NCBI RefSeq assembly: GCF_017569185.1
Contig: NZ_CP071869.1
Coordinates: 1,292,001 to 1,356,000 of the forward strand
DNA: 64,000 bases
Source: Polaribacter cellanae
GTDB taxonomy: Bacteria > Bacteroidota > Bacteroidia > Flavobacteriales > Flavobacteriaceae
Direction of reading: 5' to 3'
Shown here: piece after piece, positions 1-7,749 of the stretch
How positions within the stretch are numbered: position 1 is the stretch's first letter
Layout: the number at the start of each line of letters is the position of its first letter
Translations under genes and position numbers: made by a program
Notes under the pieces: generated by a model
Told to the model about the DNA's origin: nothing
What the model saw: the letters and a program-made list of their open reading frames with translations, nothing else
The model's database searches: none

Positions 1-2
1 AC

Positions 3-56
3 ATCATTCAACTTACAATCGATTATGTTCGTGAAAACCTTGCTCATTTCGATTGA
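3..56 (+). CDS. 3' end of a gene entering from the left (partial)
   Basis: An open frame runs in from the window edge for 17 codons and stops with TGA at 54-56. Its last residues read DYVRENLAHFD. It would overlap the convergent MFS gene by about 13 bp. There is too little sequence to name a product, and the frame could be chance. Confidence 0.3.
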   Translation: MIQLTIDYVRENLAHFD

Positions 57-1261
57 ATTTCTTTTTCTTTCTTTAATATTTTTATCAAAAACCATAAAAT
101 AAAAACACCTACTAAAGCAAAAATTGTAAGCACATTTAAAGTTGTTTCAAACCCAAATTTATCTACCATTTGCATTCCTGAGTTATGACTAAAAATGTGC
201 GATAATGAAAACGCAATTGCATACAAAGCCATGTATTCTCCTTGATTTCCTTTCTTAGCTCTTTCCACAGCAAAGGCGTTTGAAAAAGGAAAAGCTATCA
301 TTTCTCCTATTGTCATAAATAACATACCAAAAACTATAATCCAAATCCAAGAAGTTGCATTTAAAAGAAAAAAGCTAATAGCCACTAAAAATAAACCAAT
401 TGCTACCAATTTAATTTTCGAGTTGTTAAGATTTTCTAACCACTTAATTAAGGGCATTTCAAAAACAAAGATGAAAAACCCATTGAAAGCCATTAACAAA
501 CCAATGTCTAATTCAGACATCATTCTTACGTCTTTATAATATAAAGGCATGGTAGAAAAATATTGTAAAAAGGTAAAACCAAAAATAAACATCGCAATAA
601 AAAATACCCAAAAAGCTTTGTCTTTATATGCTGAAACTGGGTTTTCTACTTTTACTACATCTAAAATCTTTGCTTTTTTAGGATGTAAAACATTTAATAA
701 TAAAGTTCCTGCTAATGCACAGGTAATTCCATCTACCCAAAATAAACCTTTATAACCAATACTTACAATAATAATTCCTCCAATTGCAGGTCCAACAGAA
801 AAACCTAAATTAATTGCCAAACGAATTAAAGTTACAGAACGTGTTTTGTTTTCTGGCTTACTATATGCGTTTAAAGCCACAAACATTGCAGGTCTAAAAG
901 CATCTGCTACCAACATTACTACAAAAATACCAAGGCAAAACTCATTAAAAGCAGTTGCATATTGTAGTAAAACAAAGAAAATTGACGTAAGAAATAAACT
1001 AAAAAACATTACTTTATAATACCCTATTTTGTCTGTTAACTTTCCTCCTAACCAAGTTCCTACCAGAGATCCTATTCCAAAAAAAGACATAATCCAGCCA
1101 ATATCTGGTTTTGAAAAATGAAGATCTTCGTCTAAATAAATAGTTAAAAAAGGAATTACCATAGTTCCTGCTCTATTGATTAGAGTTATTAGAGAAAGCC
1201 ACCAAACTTCAATAGAGAGCCCCCTAAAAGTGTTAATGTAGTTTTTAAGTAAGGTATTCAT
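44..1261 (-). CDS. Major facilitator superfamily (MFS) transporter
   Basis: The 405-residue protein has about 12 hydrophobic segments, normal for a single MFS permease of the inner membrane. The loop after the second segment reads GGKLTDKIG, matching the MFS A-motif (GxLaDrxG) that follows TM2. The general features suggest a proton-coupled small-molecule exporter, but the substrate cannot be read from sequence. The ATG lies 50 nt downstream of a perfect 30-bp hairpin (1311-1340) and a 24-codon reading frame on the same strand (1369-1443), which suggests transcriptional attenuation of the transporter. A short inverted repeat, CTGAAT-CGAA-ATTCAG, at 1281-1296 lies in the same leader. Confidence 0.85.
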   Translation of the reverse strand: MNTLLKNYINTFRGLSIEVWWLSLITLINRAGTMVIPFLTIYLDEDLHFSKPDIGWIMSFFGIGSLVGTWLGGKLTDKIGYYKVMFFSLFLTSIFFVLLQYATAFNEFCLGIFVVMLVADAFRPAMFVALNAYSKPENKTRSVTLIRLAINLGFSVGPAIGGIIIVSIGYKGLFWVDGITCALAGTLLLNVLHPKKAKILDVVKVENPVSAYKDKAFWVFFIAMFIFGFTFLQYFSTMPLYYKDVRMMSELDIGLLMAFNGFFIFVFEMPLIKWLENLNNSKIKLVAIGLFLVAISFFLLNATSWIWIIVFGMLFMTIGEMIAFPFSNAFAVERAKKGNQGEYMALYAIAFSLSHIFSHNSGMQMVDKFGFETTLNVLTIFALVGVFILWFLIKILKKEKEIQSK

Positions 1262-1310
1262 AGTTGGTTGATTTTTAATACTGAATCGAAATTCAGAATT
1301 GTGTAAAAAT

Positions 1311-1340
1311 AAAAAGTCCGACTTTAAAGTCGGACTTTTT
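1311..1340 (-). terminator. Perfect palindromic hairpin, possible attenuator in front of the MFS gene
   Basis: AAAAAGTCCGACTTT pairs exactly with AAAGTCGGACTTTTT and ends in T5 on either strand. No annotated gene ends here: the flanking genes diverge (MFS on minus, lipoprotein on plus). It is therefore either the terminator of a short minus-strand transcript or an attenuator for the MFS gene. Positions 1387-1394 (minus strand AAGTTCGG) could pair with the left arm CCGACTT with one bulge, giving an alternative structure. Confidence 0.75.
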
Positions 1341-1368
1341 ATAACTGTTAGATTTTATATAGATATCG

Positions 1369-1443
1369 TCAAAACATATAAACAGACCGAACTTCTCGTA
1401 ACAAATACGATTGCTTGGTAATATATGTAATAACATTTCTCAT
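1369..1443 (-). CDS. 24-residue leader-type small ORF
   Basis: An ATG preceded by an A-rich stretch (TTAAAAAA, typical of Bacteroidetes translation starts) opens 24 codons, beginning MRNVITYITK and ending VRSVYMF-stop. The ORF lies between a promoter-like TAGATTTG and the hairpin at 1311-1340. The stop is 28 nt before the hairpin, and the codons GAA GTT CGG contain the segment that could pair with the terminator arm. This is the arrangement of a translated leader controlling an efflux gene. Coding status is unproven; the same transcript could be a non-coding RNA. Confidence 0.4.
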   Translation of the reverse strand: MRNVITYITKQSYLLREVRSVYMF

Positions 1444-1467
1444 TTTTTTAACTTCTTATTTTCGTTT

Positions 1468-1475
1468 CAAATCTA
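1468..1475 (-). promoter_or_regulatory. Bacteroidetes-type -7 element TAGATTTG
   Basis: The minus strand reads TAGATTTG, matching TAnnTTTG. Transcription would start near 1462 and give a transcript of about 150 nt to the hairpin at 1311. No clear TTG -33 element was found, so this is tentative. Confidence 0.35.
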
Positions 1476-1621
1476 CATAAAATAATTGAAAGTTGTATTT
1501 TTGATATTCAAAACATATAATATGAGATTTTTATTGGTATTTTTTCCTAATTACTTTTGCTTCTTATAAAACTCAAAAAATATACCTACAACATAAAAAC
1601 AATAACTAATAGCTCATTAAA

Positions 1622-2236
1622 ATGCAAAAATATATCATTCTTTTTTCTATATTTTTTATAATTTCTTGTAATTCACAAGGAAAAAGACCTATTCCTGGAG
1701 AAACTGAATATCAAAAAGAAGAAAATATTCGTTTTAAAGACGCTTCCATTTCACCTTTAAAAAAGAAAGATTTAAAGAAGTTTAAAGGCTTAGATTTTTT
1801 TCCTGTAGATACTACTTTTATTGTTACTGCGAAATTGACTCGTACAGAAAATGCTCCAATTTTTGAAATGGCAACAACCACAGATAGAAAACCTTTGTAC
1901 AAAGAATTTGGTAAACTAAATTTCACTTTAAAAGGTAAAAATTTGGAGTTAACGATTTACCAAAGTCAAGATGATACGCGTGACGAAAAATATAAAAATT
2001 ACTTATTTTTACCTTTTACAGACAATACTTCTGGCGACGAATCTTATGGTGGTGGACGTTACATGGATGTAATGACCACAGATATTTCTAAAAAAAATAC
2101 GGTTGTATTAAACTTCAACAATACCTACAATCCTTATTGTGCTTATAACGATAAATATTCTTGCCCATTAACGCCAAGAAAAAATCATTTAGATATAGAA
2201 ATAAAAGCTGGTATTAAAGTTTTTAAGAAGCATTAA
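1622..2236 (+). CDS. DUF1684 family lipoprotein
   Basis: The 204-residue protein starts with a lipoprotein signal (hydrophobic stretch then IISC, Cys16). The rest shows the DUF1684 signature: NYLFLPFTDNTSGDESYGGG followed by a cysteine-containing block (NPYCAYNDKYSCP) and a final NHL segment. The domain is widespread in Bacteroidetes and Actinobacteria with no established activity. It is probably anchored in the outer membrane facing the periplasm. The gene stands alone, with about 360 bp of mostly AT-rich DNA upstream and repeat-derived DNA downstream. Confidence 0.85.
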   Translation: MQKYIILFSIFFIISCNSQGKRPIPGETEYQKEENIRFKDASISPLKKKDLKKFKGLDFFPVDTTFIVTAKLTRTENAPIFEMATTTDRKPLYKEFGKLNFTLKGKNLELTIYQSQDDTRDEKYKNYLFLPFTDNTSGDESYGGGRYMDVMTTDISKKNTVVLNFNNTYNPYCAYNDKYSCPLTPRKNHLDIEIKAGIKVFKKH

Positions 2237-2581
2237 TTTTTGGAGCTATTTCCTTCTTAGAATTTATCTTGAATGAAGTCGAAAGGCTATATCTTTTTTA
2301 CTTCTCTTCTCGATATCATTTTTCTTCTTTTGTCAGAAAAATCACTCGAACTGACAGTAAAAAAAGGTGTCGTTTCAATCAAGAATCATATTTTGTCTGG
2401 TGGCTTTTTTATTTTTCCTAAGGTTAAATAAATTCTAGATATCATCTCTACTTTATGGAGAAATCTCAAAGGACGTTAGATAAAAAATTTCTCAACTTTG
2501 TTGTATTGCGTTCGAACGACAAGCAATTAAAAGACCATATTTAATTTTGATAAATTTCGTTTAGTAATTGAATTCTATATA
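2237..2581. repeat. Intergenic region built of degenerate flavobacterial repeat debris
   Basis: No gene is apparent in these 345 bp. Several pieces resemble decayed copies of the dispersed repeat seen cleanly at 3308 and 7029: GAAGTCGAAAGG near 2276, TTCTCGATATCA near 2308, ACTCGAACTGACAG near 2343 and GCGTTCGAACGAC near 2508. A GGAGAAATCTCAAAGGACG piece near 2457 resembles a second common flavobacterial intergenic repeat. The region separates convergent genes. Confidence 0.4.
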
Positions 2582-3286
2582 TTATGGATTTATAGAAATA
2601 TCTCCTGCTAAATCCAACTCAATGGCCTTTTCTAAATTTTCTAAATGTTGTTTTCTAACCTTTAATTTAGTTTCGGCATGTGCTTTCTTGTTTAATTTAG
2701 AAAACATGCCTGCAACTTTAATTGCAGTTGGCAATAAATGACTTTCAGGAACCACTAAATCTAAAAAACCAGCGTCAATTGCTTGTTTTGGGTTGTAAAT
2801 CTCTGCATTGTTTACACTTCTGTTTAAATACACTTCAGACAAACGAGCTTTTGCAATAGCAATTCCTGCATTGTGCATGGTCATACCAATCATCACTTCA
2901 TTTAAACCAATTTTAAAATCGCCTTCTACTCCAATTCTATAATCCGAAGAAAGTAGTAAAAATGCTCCTTTTGCAATCGCATGACCAGAACAAGCCACAA
3001 TTATAGGTTGTGGAAAAGACAACATTTTTAATGACAATTTAGAACCTTTTGTTACCAATTCTTTGGCAGATTCAGGTGACTTTGTCATCACTTTTAAATC
3101 GAAACCTGCAGAAAATATTCCATTTTGTCCAGTAAGAATTACTACTTTATTTTCTTTTACAGCTTTGTCTAAGCTTTCGTTTAAACCATCTACTACCTCA
3201 TGGGAAATTGCATTTGCTTTTCCGTTTTTGATGGTTATTATTGCATAATTTTCTTCTGATTTATAAATTACAAGATCGTTGTTCAT
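2582..3286 (-). CDS. Enoyl-CoA hydratase/isomerase (crotonase) family protein
   Basis: The 234-residue crotonase fold has the first oxyanion-hole segment FSAGFDLKVM (about residues 58-67), the second in the SGHAIAKGAFLLL helix, and the LNEVMIGM segment where many family members carry the first catalytic glutamate. It is slightly shorter than the usual 255-265 residues. Members act on acyl-CoA thioesters in the cytoplasm (hydration, isomerisation or hydrolysis), and the substrate is not readable here. No other fatty-acid gene is adjacent, so beta-oxidation is only one option. Confidence 0.85.
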   Translation of the reverse strand: MNNDLVIYKSEENYAIITIKNGKANAISHEVVDGLNESLDKAVKENKVVILTGQNGIFSAGFDLKVMTKSPESAKELVTKGSKLSLKMLSFPQPIIVACSGHAIAKGAFLLLSSDYRIGVEGDFKIGLNEVMIGMTMHNAGIAIAKARLSEVYLNRSVNNAEIYNPKQAIDAGFLDLVVPESHLLPTAIKVAGMFSKLNKKAHAETKLKVRKQHLENLEKAIELDLAGDISINP

Positions 3287-3307
3287 AAGTAAGATTGTTT
3301 GTTATTG

Positions 3308-3325
3308 TTCTCGACTGCGCTCGAA
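3308..3325. repeat. Dispersed intergenic repeat TTCTCGACTGCGCTCGAA
   Basis: This 18-bp unit is identical to the one at 7029-7046. Degenerate or inverted relatives occur at 2237-2581, 6838-6853 and 38571-38584. It contains a TCGA...TCGA imperfect palindrome. Confidence 0.7.
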
Positions 3326-3340
3326 CTTATATGGGTTAAA

Positions 3341-3712
3341 TTAAATAAACTTCACCAAATACATACCTGCAAAAACAGCTAAAAAACCGATGATAAAACT
3401 GGCAATGGTATACAATGCAAAACTGGTAAAATCTCCTGATTTTAAAAACACGTGATTTTCGTAGGCAAATGTAGAAAACGTTGTAAATCCACCACAAAAA
3501 CCAGTTGCCAATAACAAGGTTGTATTTAGGCTTAATGTTTCGTTTTTACTAGCATATCCCAAAACAAGACCAATTAATAAACTTCCTAAAATGTTGGCAA
3601 CAAAAGTTCCATAAGGAATTCCTGTTTCAGAACTATTTAAGAATTTACCTATTAAATAACGTAAAACACTTCCAAAACCTCCACCAATAAAAACGAGTAC
3701 TAATTGTTTCAT
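3341..3712 (-). CDS. crcB: Fluoride-specific ion channel CrcB/FluC
   Basis: The 123-residue, four-helix protein carries the CrcB core GFCGGFTTFSTFAYE (about residues 71-85), which contains the residues lining the fluoride pore, and the N-terminal GGGFGSVLRYLIG signature. Family members form antiparallel dimers in the inner membrane and export fluoride. The start overlaps the stop of the upstream DoxX-type gene by 4 bp, so the two are probably translated from one message. No fluoride riboswitch was seen in front of the pair. Confidence 0.93.
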   Translation of the reverse strand: MKQLVLVFIGGGFGSVLRYLIGKFLNSSETGIPYGTFVANILGSLLIGLVLGYASKNETLSLNTTLLLATGFCGGFTTFSTFAYENHVFLKSGDFTSFALYTIASFIIGFLAVFAGMYLVKFI

Positions 3713-4674
3713 TTCAATTCTAATTCATCTACATCTACCCAATTTTTCTTTTGAGTAATGGTTCCTTTATTTAAAATTATAACTCCTGGATTTGCACGAA
3801 TCATTGTTTTTATGGTTGTTTCATCACAAAACAAAAACTCGAAAGGCAAATTATATTCTTTTTGCGCTAACAATAAATCGTCTGTAAAAGAAGCAGATGC
3901 TCCATAAACTGTATATCCTTTTGCGATTGCTTTTTCTGCAATTTCTTTAATTGCAGGAAACCCTTTTTTATCTGCTTTGTCTAAATTATAAACAGCGATT
4001 AACATTACTTTTTCTTTCTCCAATAAAACAGGCAATAAATCTTGTTGTGTGTCTTCTAACATAAAATCGTGTACAGGAGGTATACTTCCATCTTCTGGAT
4101 ATTTCATTCCTTCTTTTAAATTTTTTCCAACAGCATAGGCTCTAAAATCGATAATTGGTAAATGCGTTAATACATGTTGTACGATAAATAAGAAAACTCC
4201 TAAGGATAAAAATGTAATTATTTTTGGAATTTTACCTTTAAAAATTGGTTTGATGTATTCTATTTTAATCAATAATAAAAGAATTAAAACGATTAAAATT
4301 ACGTTCTTGTAAAAGGTTTCCCAAGGTGTTAGTTTTATGGCATCTCCAAAACAGCCACAATCTGTTACTTTATTATAAAAGGCAGAATACCATGTTAAAA
4401 ACAAGAATATTCCTGTAAGCATTAACAAACTCCACACTGTAAATTTTGGTTTGTAGCCAATTAAAACCATAACTCCTAAAAGAATTTCTGCAACAATTAG
4501 CAACACTGCAAAAGGCAATGCATAAGGCACTAAAAATTCCATATTTAAAACACTGGCAGAAAAGTATTCTTGAAATTTATATTGAGAACCTATTGGATCT
4601 ACCAATTTTACAAAGCCCGAAAATATAAATAAGGCACCTACTATTATTCTTGAGATTTGGACTAATATTTTCAT
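3709..4674 (-). CDS. DoxX/MauE-type membrane protein with thioredoxin-like tail (BT_3928 family)
   Basis: From the ATG at 4674 the protein has 321 residues. Helices 1-4 with the VDPIGSQYK loop and the TDCGCFGDAIK motif mark the MauE/DoxX group that is common in Bacteroidetes. After the membrane part, a soluble C-terminal domain (about residues 190-321) has thioredoxin-like alternation but no CXXC, so any redox role would fall on the CGC motif. An earlier in-frame start at 4728 exists but adds a weak, non-conserved leader. The gene precedes crcB and lies near DUF1599 and folP, an order I recall as common in this phylum. Function unknown. Confidence 0.8.
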   Translation of the reverse strand: MKILVQISRIIVGALFIFSGFVKLVDPIGSQYKFQEYFSASVLNMEFLVPYALPFAVLLIVAEILLGVMVLIGYKPKFTVWSLLMLTGIFLFLTWYSAFYNKVTDCGCFGDAIKLTPWETFYKNVILIVLILLLLIKIEYIKPIFKGKIPKIITFLSLGVFLFIVQHVLTHLPIIDFRAYAVGKNLKEGMKYPEDGSIPPVHDFMLEDTQQDLLPVLLEKEKVMLIAVYNLDKADKKGFPAIKEIAEKAIAKGYTVYGASASFTDDLLLAQKEYNLPFEFLFCDETTIKTMIRANPGVIILNKGTITQKKNWVDVDELELK

Positions 4675-4813
4675 AATTGTTATTTTAATAAACTTTGGAG
4701 ATATAAATTGTGCACACAATGCGTTCAAAATTGTCTACTCAATGCGTAGAAAATTTCAATTTTATCTGTTAAACTTTTACGCTTCATCTTTTCTAACTTT
4801 TAAATAAAATACT

Positions 4814-5347
4814 TTACCCCAAATGAATCATCGCAAAAACTGCGTAATTAATCATGTCTTGATAATTCGCATCAATTCCTTCAGAAACCAATGTTTTCCC
4901 TCTATTATCTTCAATTTGTTTTACGCGTAATAATTTCTGTAAAATTAAATCGGTTAAACTCGAAACACGCATTTCACGCCAAGCTTCACCATAATCGTGG
5001 TTTTTGTTCAACATTAAATCCTTAGTAATTTTACTGTGTTTATCGTATAAAACTGTTGCTTCTTCTGTGTTTAAATCTGGGTTTTCCACCACACCATTTT
5101 CTAACTGAATCAATGCCATTATGGAATAGTTTATAATTCCAATAAATTCCGATTTTTCTCCTTCATCCACTTTTCTTACCTCATTTTCTTGCAATTGACG
5201 AATTCTTTGTGCCTTTATAAAAATCTGATCGGTTAAAGATGGTAATCGTAAAATTCTCCATGCAGAACCATAATCGCTCATTTTTTTGATGAATAAACTT
5301 CTACATTCATCTATTACAGCATCGTATTGTTTTGAAGTATCTTGCAT
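4814..5347 (-). CDS. DUF1599 family protein (tandem domain)
   Basis: The 177-residue protein is made of two copies of one helical module. Each contains DYG(S/E)AWR, then SLTD, then a K-R-x-x-Q/K-Q helix, at about residues 23-50 and 118-146. DUF1599 has been linked by comparative genomics to nucleotide metabolism or modification, but no activity is known to me. It is transcribed away from the LOG-folP pair. A minus-strand TATTTTTG (5373-5380) 26 nt before the ATG is a good promoter candidate. Confidence 0.85.
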   Translation of the reverse strand: MQDTSKQYDAVIDECRSLFIKKMSDYGSAWRILRLPSLTDQIFIKAQRIRQLQENEVRKVDEGEKSEFIGIINYSIMALIQLENGVVENPDLNTEEATVLYDKHSKITKDLMLNKNHDYGEAWREMRVSSLTDLILQKLLRVKQIEDNRGKTLVSEGIDANYQDMINYAVFAMIHLG

Positions 5348-5372
5348 TTTCTCTTGTTAAAAAGTATTTGCC

Positions 5373-5380
5373 CAAAAATA
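5373..5380 (-). promoter_or_regulatory. -7 element TATTTTTG of the DUF1599 gene
   Basis: The minus strand carries TATTTTTG, matching TAnnTTTG, ending 26 nt before the ATG at 5347. Confidence 0.4.
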
Positions 5381-5435
5381 CTAAATCCTATATGCTTTTC
5401 ATTTATTTTTACAAAAGAATTTTAAAATCATACAA

Positions 5436-6017
5436 TTGAATAAAATTGTCGTTTTTTGTGGCTCGAGTTTAGGTTTCAATCCTATTTATAAAGAAAGTGC
5501 GATTGAACTGGGAAATTATTTTGCCGACCATAAAATAGGTTTGGTTTTTGGCGGAGGAAAAGTAGGAATGATGGGTGTTTTAGCAGACACAATTTTAGAA
5601 AAAAACGGAGAAGTAATCGGCGTAATTCCTAATTTGTTACACAAAGAGGAAGTGATTCATATAGGTGTAAAAAATAGGATTGTTTGCAAAACCATGAGCG
5701 AACGCAAAGTAATTATGAGCAAATTAGTCGATGGTTACATTACACTTCCTGGAGGTTTTGGAACGTTAGACGAACTTTTCGAAGCCTTAACTTTAAGTCA
5801 ATTACAAATTGAACAAAAACCAGTTGGTTTGCTAAATATAAACGGATTTTTTGATGCTATTTTATTGCAATTAGACAAAATGGTAGAAGAAGGCTATTTA
5901 AAACAAGCCAATAGAAATATGCTTTTAGTTGGCACTTCTGTAAGTGAATTACTACAAAAAATGATTAATTACAAAGCACCAGAAATAACACATATAATTA
6001 ACAAAGTTGTAAATTAA
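5436..6017 (+). CDS. LOG family (TIGR00730) phosphoribohydrolase-like Rossmann protein
   Basis: The 193-residue protein has both LOG signatures: GGGKVGMMG (about residues 39-47) and PGGFGTLDE (105-113). Enzymes of this family hydrolyse nucleoside 5'-monophosphates such as AMP or cytokinin riboside monophosphate to base and ribose phosphate. Translation appears to start at TTG (5436), because no ATG precedes the conserved IVVFCGSS strand. The stop and the folP start overlap as TAATG, so the two are translationally coupled. Confidence 0.9.
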   Translation: MNKIVVFCGSSLGFNPIYKESAIELGNYFADHKIGLVFGGGKVGMMGVLADTILEKNGEVIGVIPNLLHKEEVIHIGVKNRIVCKTMSERKVIMSKLVDGYITLPGGFGTLDELFEALTLSQLQIEQKPVGLLNINGFFDAILLQLDKMVEEGYLKQANRNMLLVGTSVSELLQKMINYKAPEITHIINKVVN

Positions 6018-6841
6018 TGACCATAAATTGCAAGGGAAATTTAGTGGATGTATCATCACCAAAAGTAATGGGAATTTTAAATATTACCCCAGATTCTTTT
6101 TTCGATGGTGGAAAATATAAAAACGAAGCAGATATTCTAAATCAGACTGAAAAAATGCTTTTGGAAGGTGCTACTTTTATTGATATTGGTGCCTATTCTT
6201 CTAGACCTGGCGCTACTCATATTTCTGAAACACAAGAGTTGCAAAGGATTTTACCTATTATTAATTTATTGATAAAAAAAATCCCTGAAATTATTATTTC
6301 TGTCGATACTTTTAGAAGTAAAATTGCCAAAGAAAGTGTAGAAAATGGGGTGGCAATTATAAACGATATTTCTGGCGGAAAAATGGATGCAAATATGTTT
6401 AAAACTGTTGCGAAATTGCAAGTTCCATATATTTTAATGCATATGTTGGGCACTCCACAAAACATGCAAAAAAATCCCGTTTATAAAGATGTAACCCAAG
6501 AAATTATTTCTTTTTTTGCAGAGCAAATCTATAAATTACATCAATTAAAACTAAACGATATTATAATTGATGTTGGTTTTGGTTTCGGAAAAACAGTTGC
6601 TCATAATTTTGAAATTTTGAAGAATTTAGACCTTTTTAAAAGTTTAAATGCACCAATTTTAGCAGGAATTTCACGTAAATCGATGTTGTATAAAACATTG
6701 GATATATCTGCACAAGAAGCTTTAAATGCCACTACTTCTGCAAATACAATTGCGCTTTTAAATGGCGCTAATATTTTACGTGTGCACGATGTAAAAGAAG
6801 CTGTTGAGGCTGTTAAAATTGTGAATCAGATTTCACCTTGA
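6017..6841 (+). CDS. folP: Dihydropteroate synthase
   Basis: The 274-residue TIM-barrel enzyme joins p-aminobenzoate to 6-hydroxymethyl-7,8-dihydropterin diphosphate in folate synthesis. Signatures include GILNITPDSFFDGG (about residues 19-32), GAYSSRPGA (about 57-65), the SVDTFRS strand, NDISGG and the late GISRKSM loop. Length matches the family. It shares one base with the upstream LOG gene. A hairpin at 6908-6940 follows and probably ends the two-gene message. Confidence 0.95.
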   Translation: MTINCKGNLVDVSSPKVMGILNITPDSFFDGGKYKNEADILNQTEKMLLEGATFIDIGAYSSRPGATHISETQELQRILPIINLLIKKIPEIIISVDTFRSKIAKESVENGVAIINDISGGKMDANMFKTVAKLQVPYILMHMLGTPQNMQKNPVYKDVTQEIISFFAEQIYKLHQLKLNDIIIDVGFGFGKTVAHNFEILKNLDLFKSLNAPILAGISRKSMLYKTLDISAQEALNATTSANTIALLNGANILRVHDVKEAVEAVKIVNQISP

Positions 6842-6907
6842 GCTTGACGAAAGGTTAGTAACTTCTGCAAATTTCTCTTTTTTTTTTAAATCAATTTATA
6901 GTTTTGA

Positions 6908-6940
6908 AGACCCTTCATGTTTTAAAAACCTGAAGGGTCT
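6908..6940 (+). terminator. Hairpin AGACCCTTCA...TGAAGGGTCT
   Basis: A 10-bp perfect outer stem extends to about 16 bp with one mismatch. The T-run is delayed (T8 about 12 nt later). The core CCCTTCAGGTTTT is shared with the hairpin at 40094-40129, so both belong to one hairpin family. Confidence 0.55.
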
Positions 6941-7028
6941 GTAAATTACATTTTTTTTCTGGCATCAATTTTGTTAAATAAATGTTAACGCCAAAAATCT
7001 ACCAACTTAAACTTTAATAATAAATAAC

Positions 7029-7046
7029 TTCTCGACTGCGCTCGAA
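7029..7046. repeat. Dispersed intergenic repeat TTCTCGACTGCGCTCGAA
   Basis: Exact 18-bp copy of the unit at 3308-3325, here 45 bp upstream of exbD. Confidence 0.7.
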
Positions 7047-7090
7047 GGGACATTTAAAATCTAAATTATTAACTTTTAAAAACAATCATT

Positions 7091-7696
7091 ATGAGTAGAA
7101 AACAATCTCCAGAAATTAACGCTGGTTCCATGGCAGACATCGCATTTTTATTATTAATTTTTTTCTTGGTTACCACAACCATGAATGTAGATGCAGGAAT
7201 TGCAAGAAAAATTCCTCCAAAAGAAGAAATTCCGTCAGACATTCTTGTAAACGAAAGAAATATTTTAGAGGTAAACATTAACAAAAACAACGAAATTTTT
7301 GCAGATGGGAGAACAATTCCATTGAGTGAATTGAAACAAATTGCCATCGATTTTATAGACAATGGTGGTGGACTGGACATCAACAAAAAAAGTTGCGATT
7401 GGTGTGAAGGCGCTAAGTTAAAAACCTCTTCAGATCATCCAACAAAAGCAATTATTTCGATAAAAACAGACAGAATAACAAATTACGAAACCTACATTGC
7501 TACTTTAGATATTTTAAATTCTGCGTATTTGCATTTAAGAAATAAATTATCTGTAAAACTATTTGATCGTAATTACGAGAGCTTATTAGAAGATTTTAAG
7601 AAAACGAATTATAGCAATAAAAATCTTAAAGATAAAATAAAACTGATTCGTGAAAAATATCCTTTATTATTATCTGATGCAGAAATAAATAATTGA
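7091..7696 (+). CDS. exbD: ExbD/TolR-type biopolymer transport protein
   Basis: The 201-residue protein has a short cytoplasmic start, one transmembrane helix (about residues 15-33) with the functionally essential aspartate at its beginning (MADIAFLLLIFF, Asp16), then a periplasmic domain. ExbD works with ExbB and TonB to pass proton-motive energy to outer-membrane receptors. It is longer than the about 140-residue E. coli protein and has a periplasmic insert around residues 100-118 containing CDWC. No exbB or tonB is adjacent, so it is an orphan lying between folP and cdaA. Confidence 0.88.
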   Translation: MSRKQSPEINAGSMADIAFLLLIFFLVTTTMNVDAGIARKIPPKEEIPSDILVNERNILEVNINKNNEIFADGRTIPLSELKQIAIDFIDNGGGLDINKKSCDWCEGAKLKTSSDHPTKAIISIKTDRITNYETYIATLDILNSAYLHLRNKLSVKLFDRNYESLLEDFKKTNYSNKNLKDKIKLIREKYPLLLSDAEINN

Positions 7697-7749
7697 TTCT
7701 CTTATCAACAAATTTATTAGTATTTTAGCCTAAAATCTGTTTATTTTTT

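Noticed and set aside
2582..3286. Part of a beta-oxidation operon
   Set aside because: Only one crotonase gene is present; neighbours are a fluoride channel and an unrelated lipoprotein, so no pathway can be claimed.
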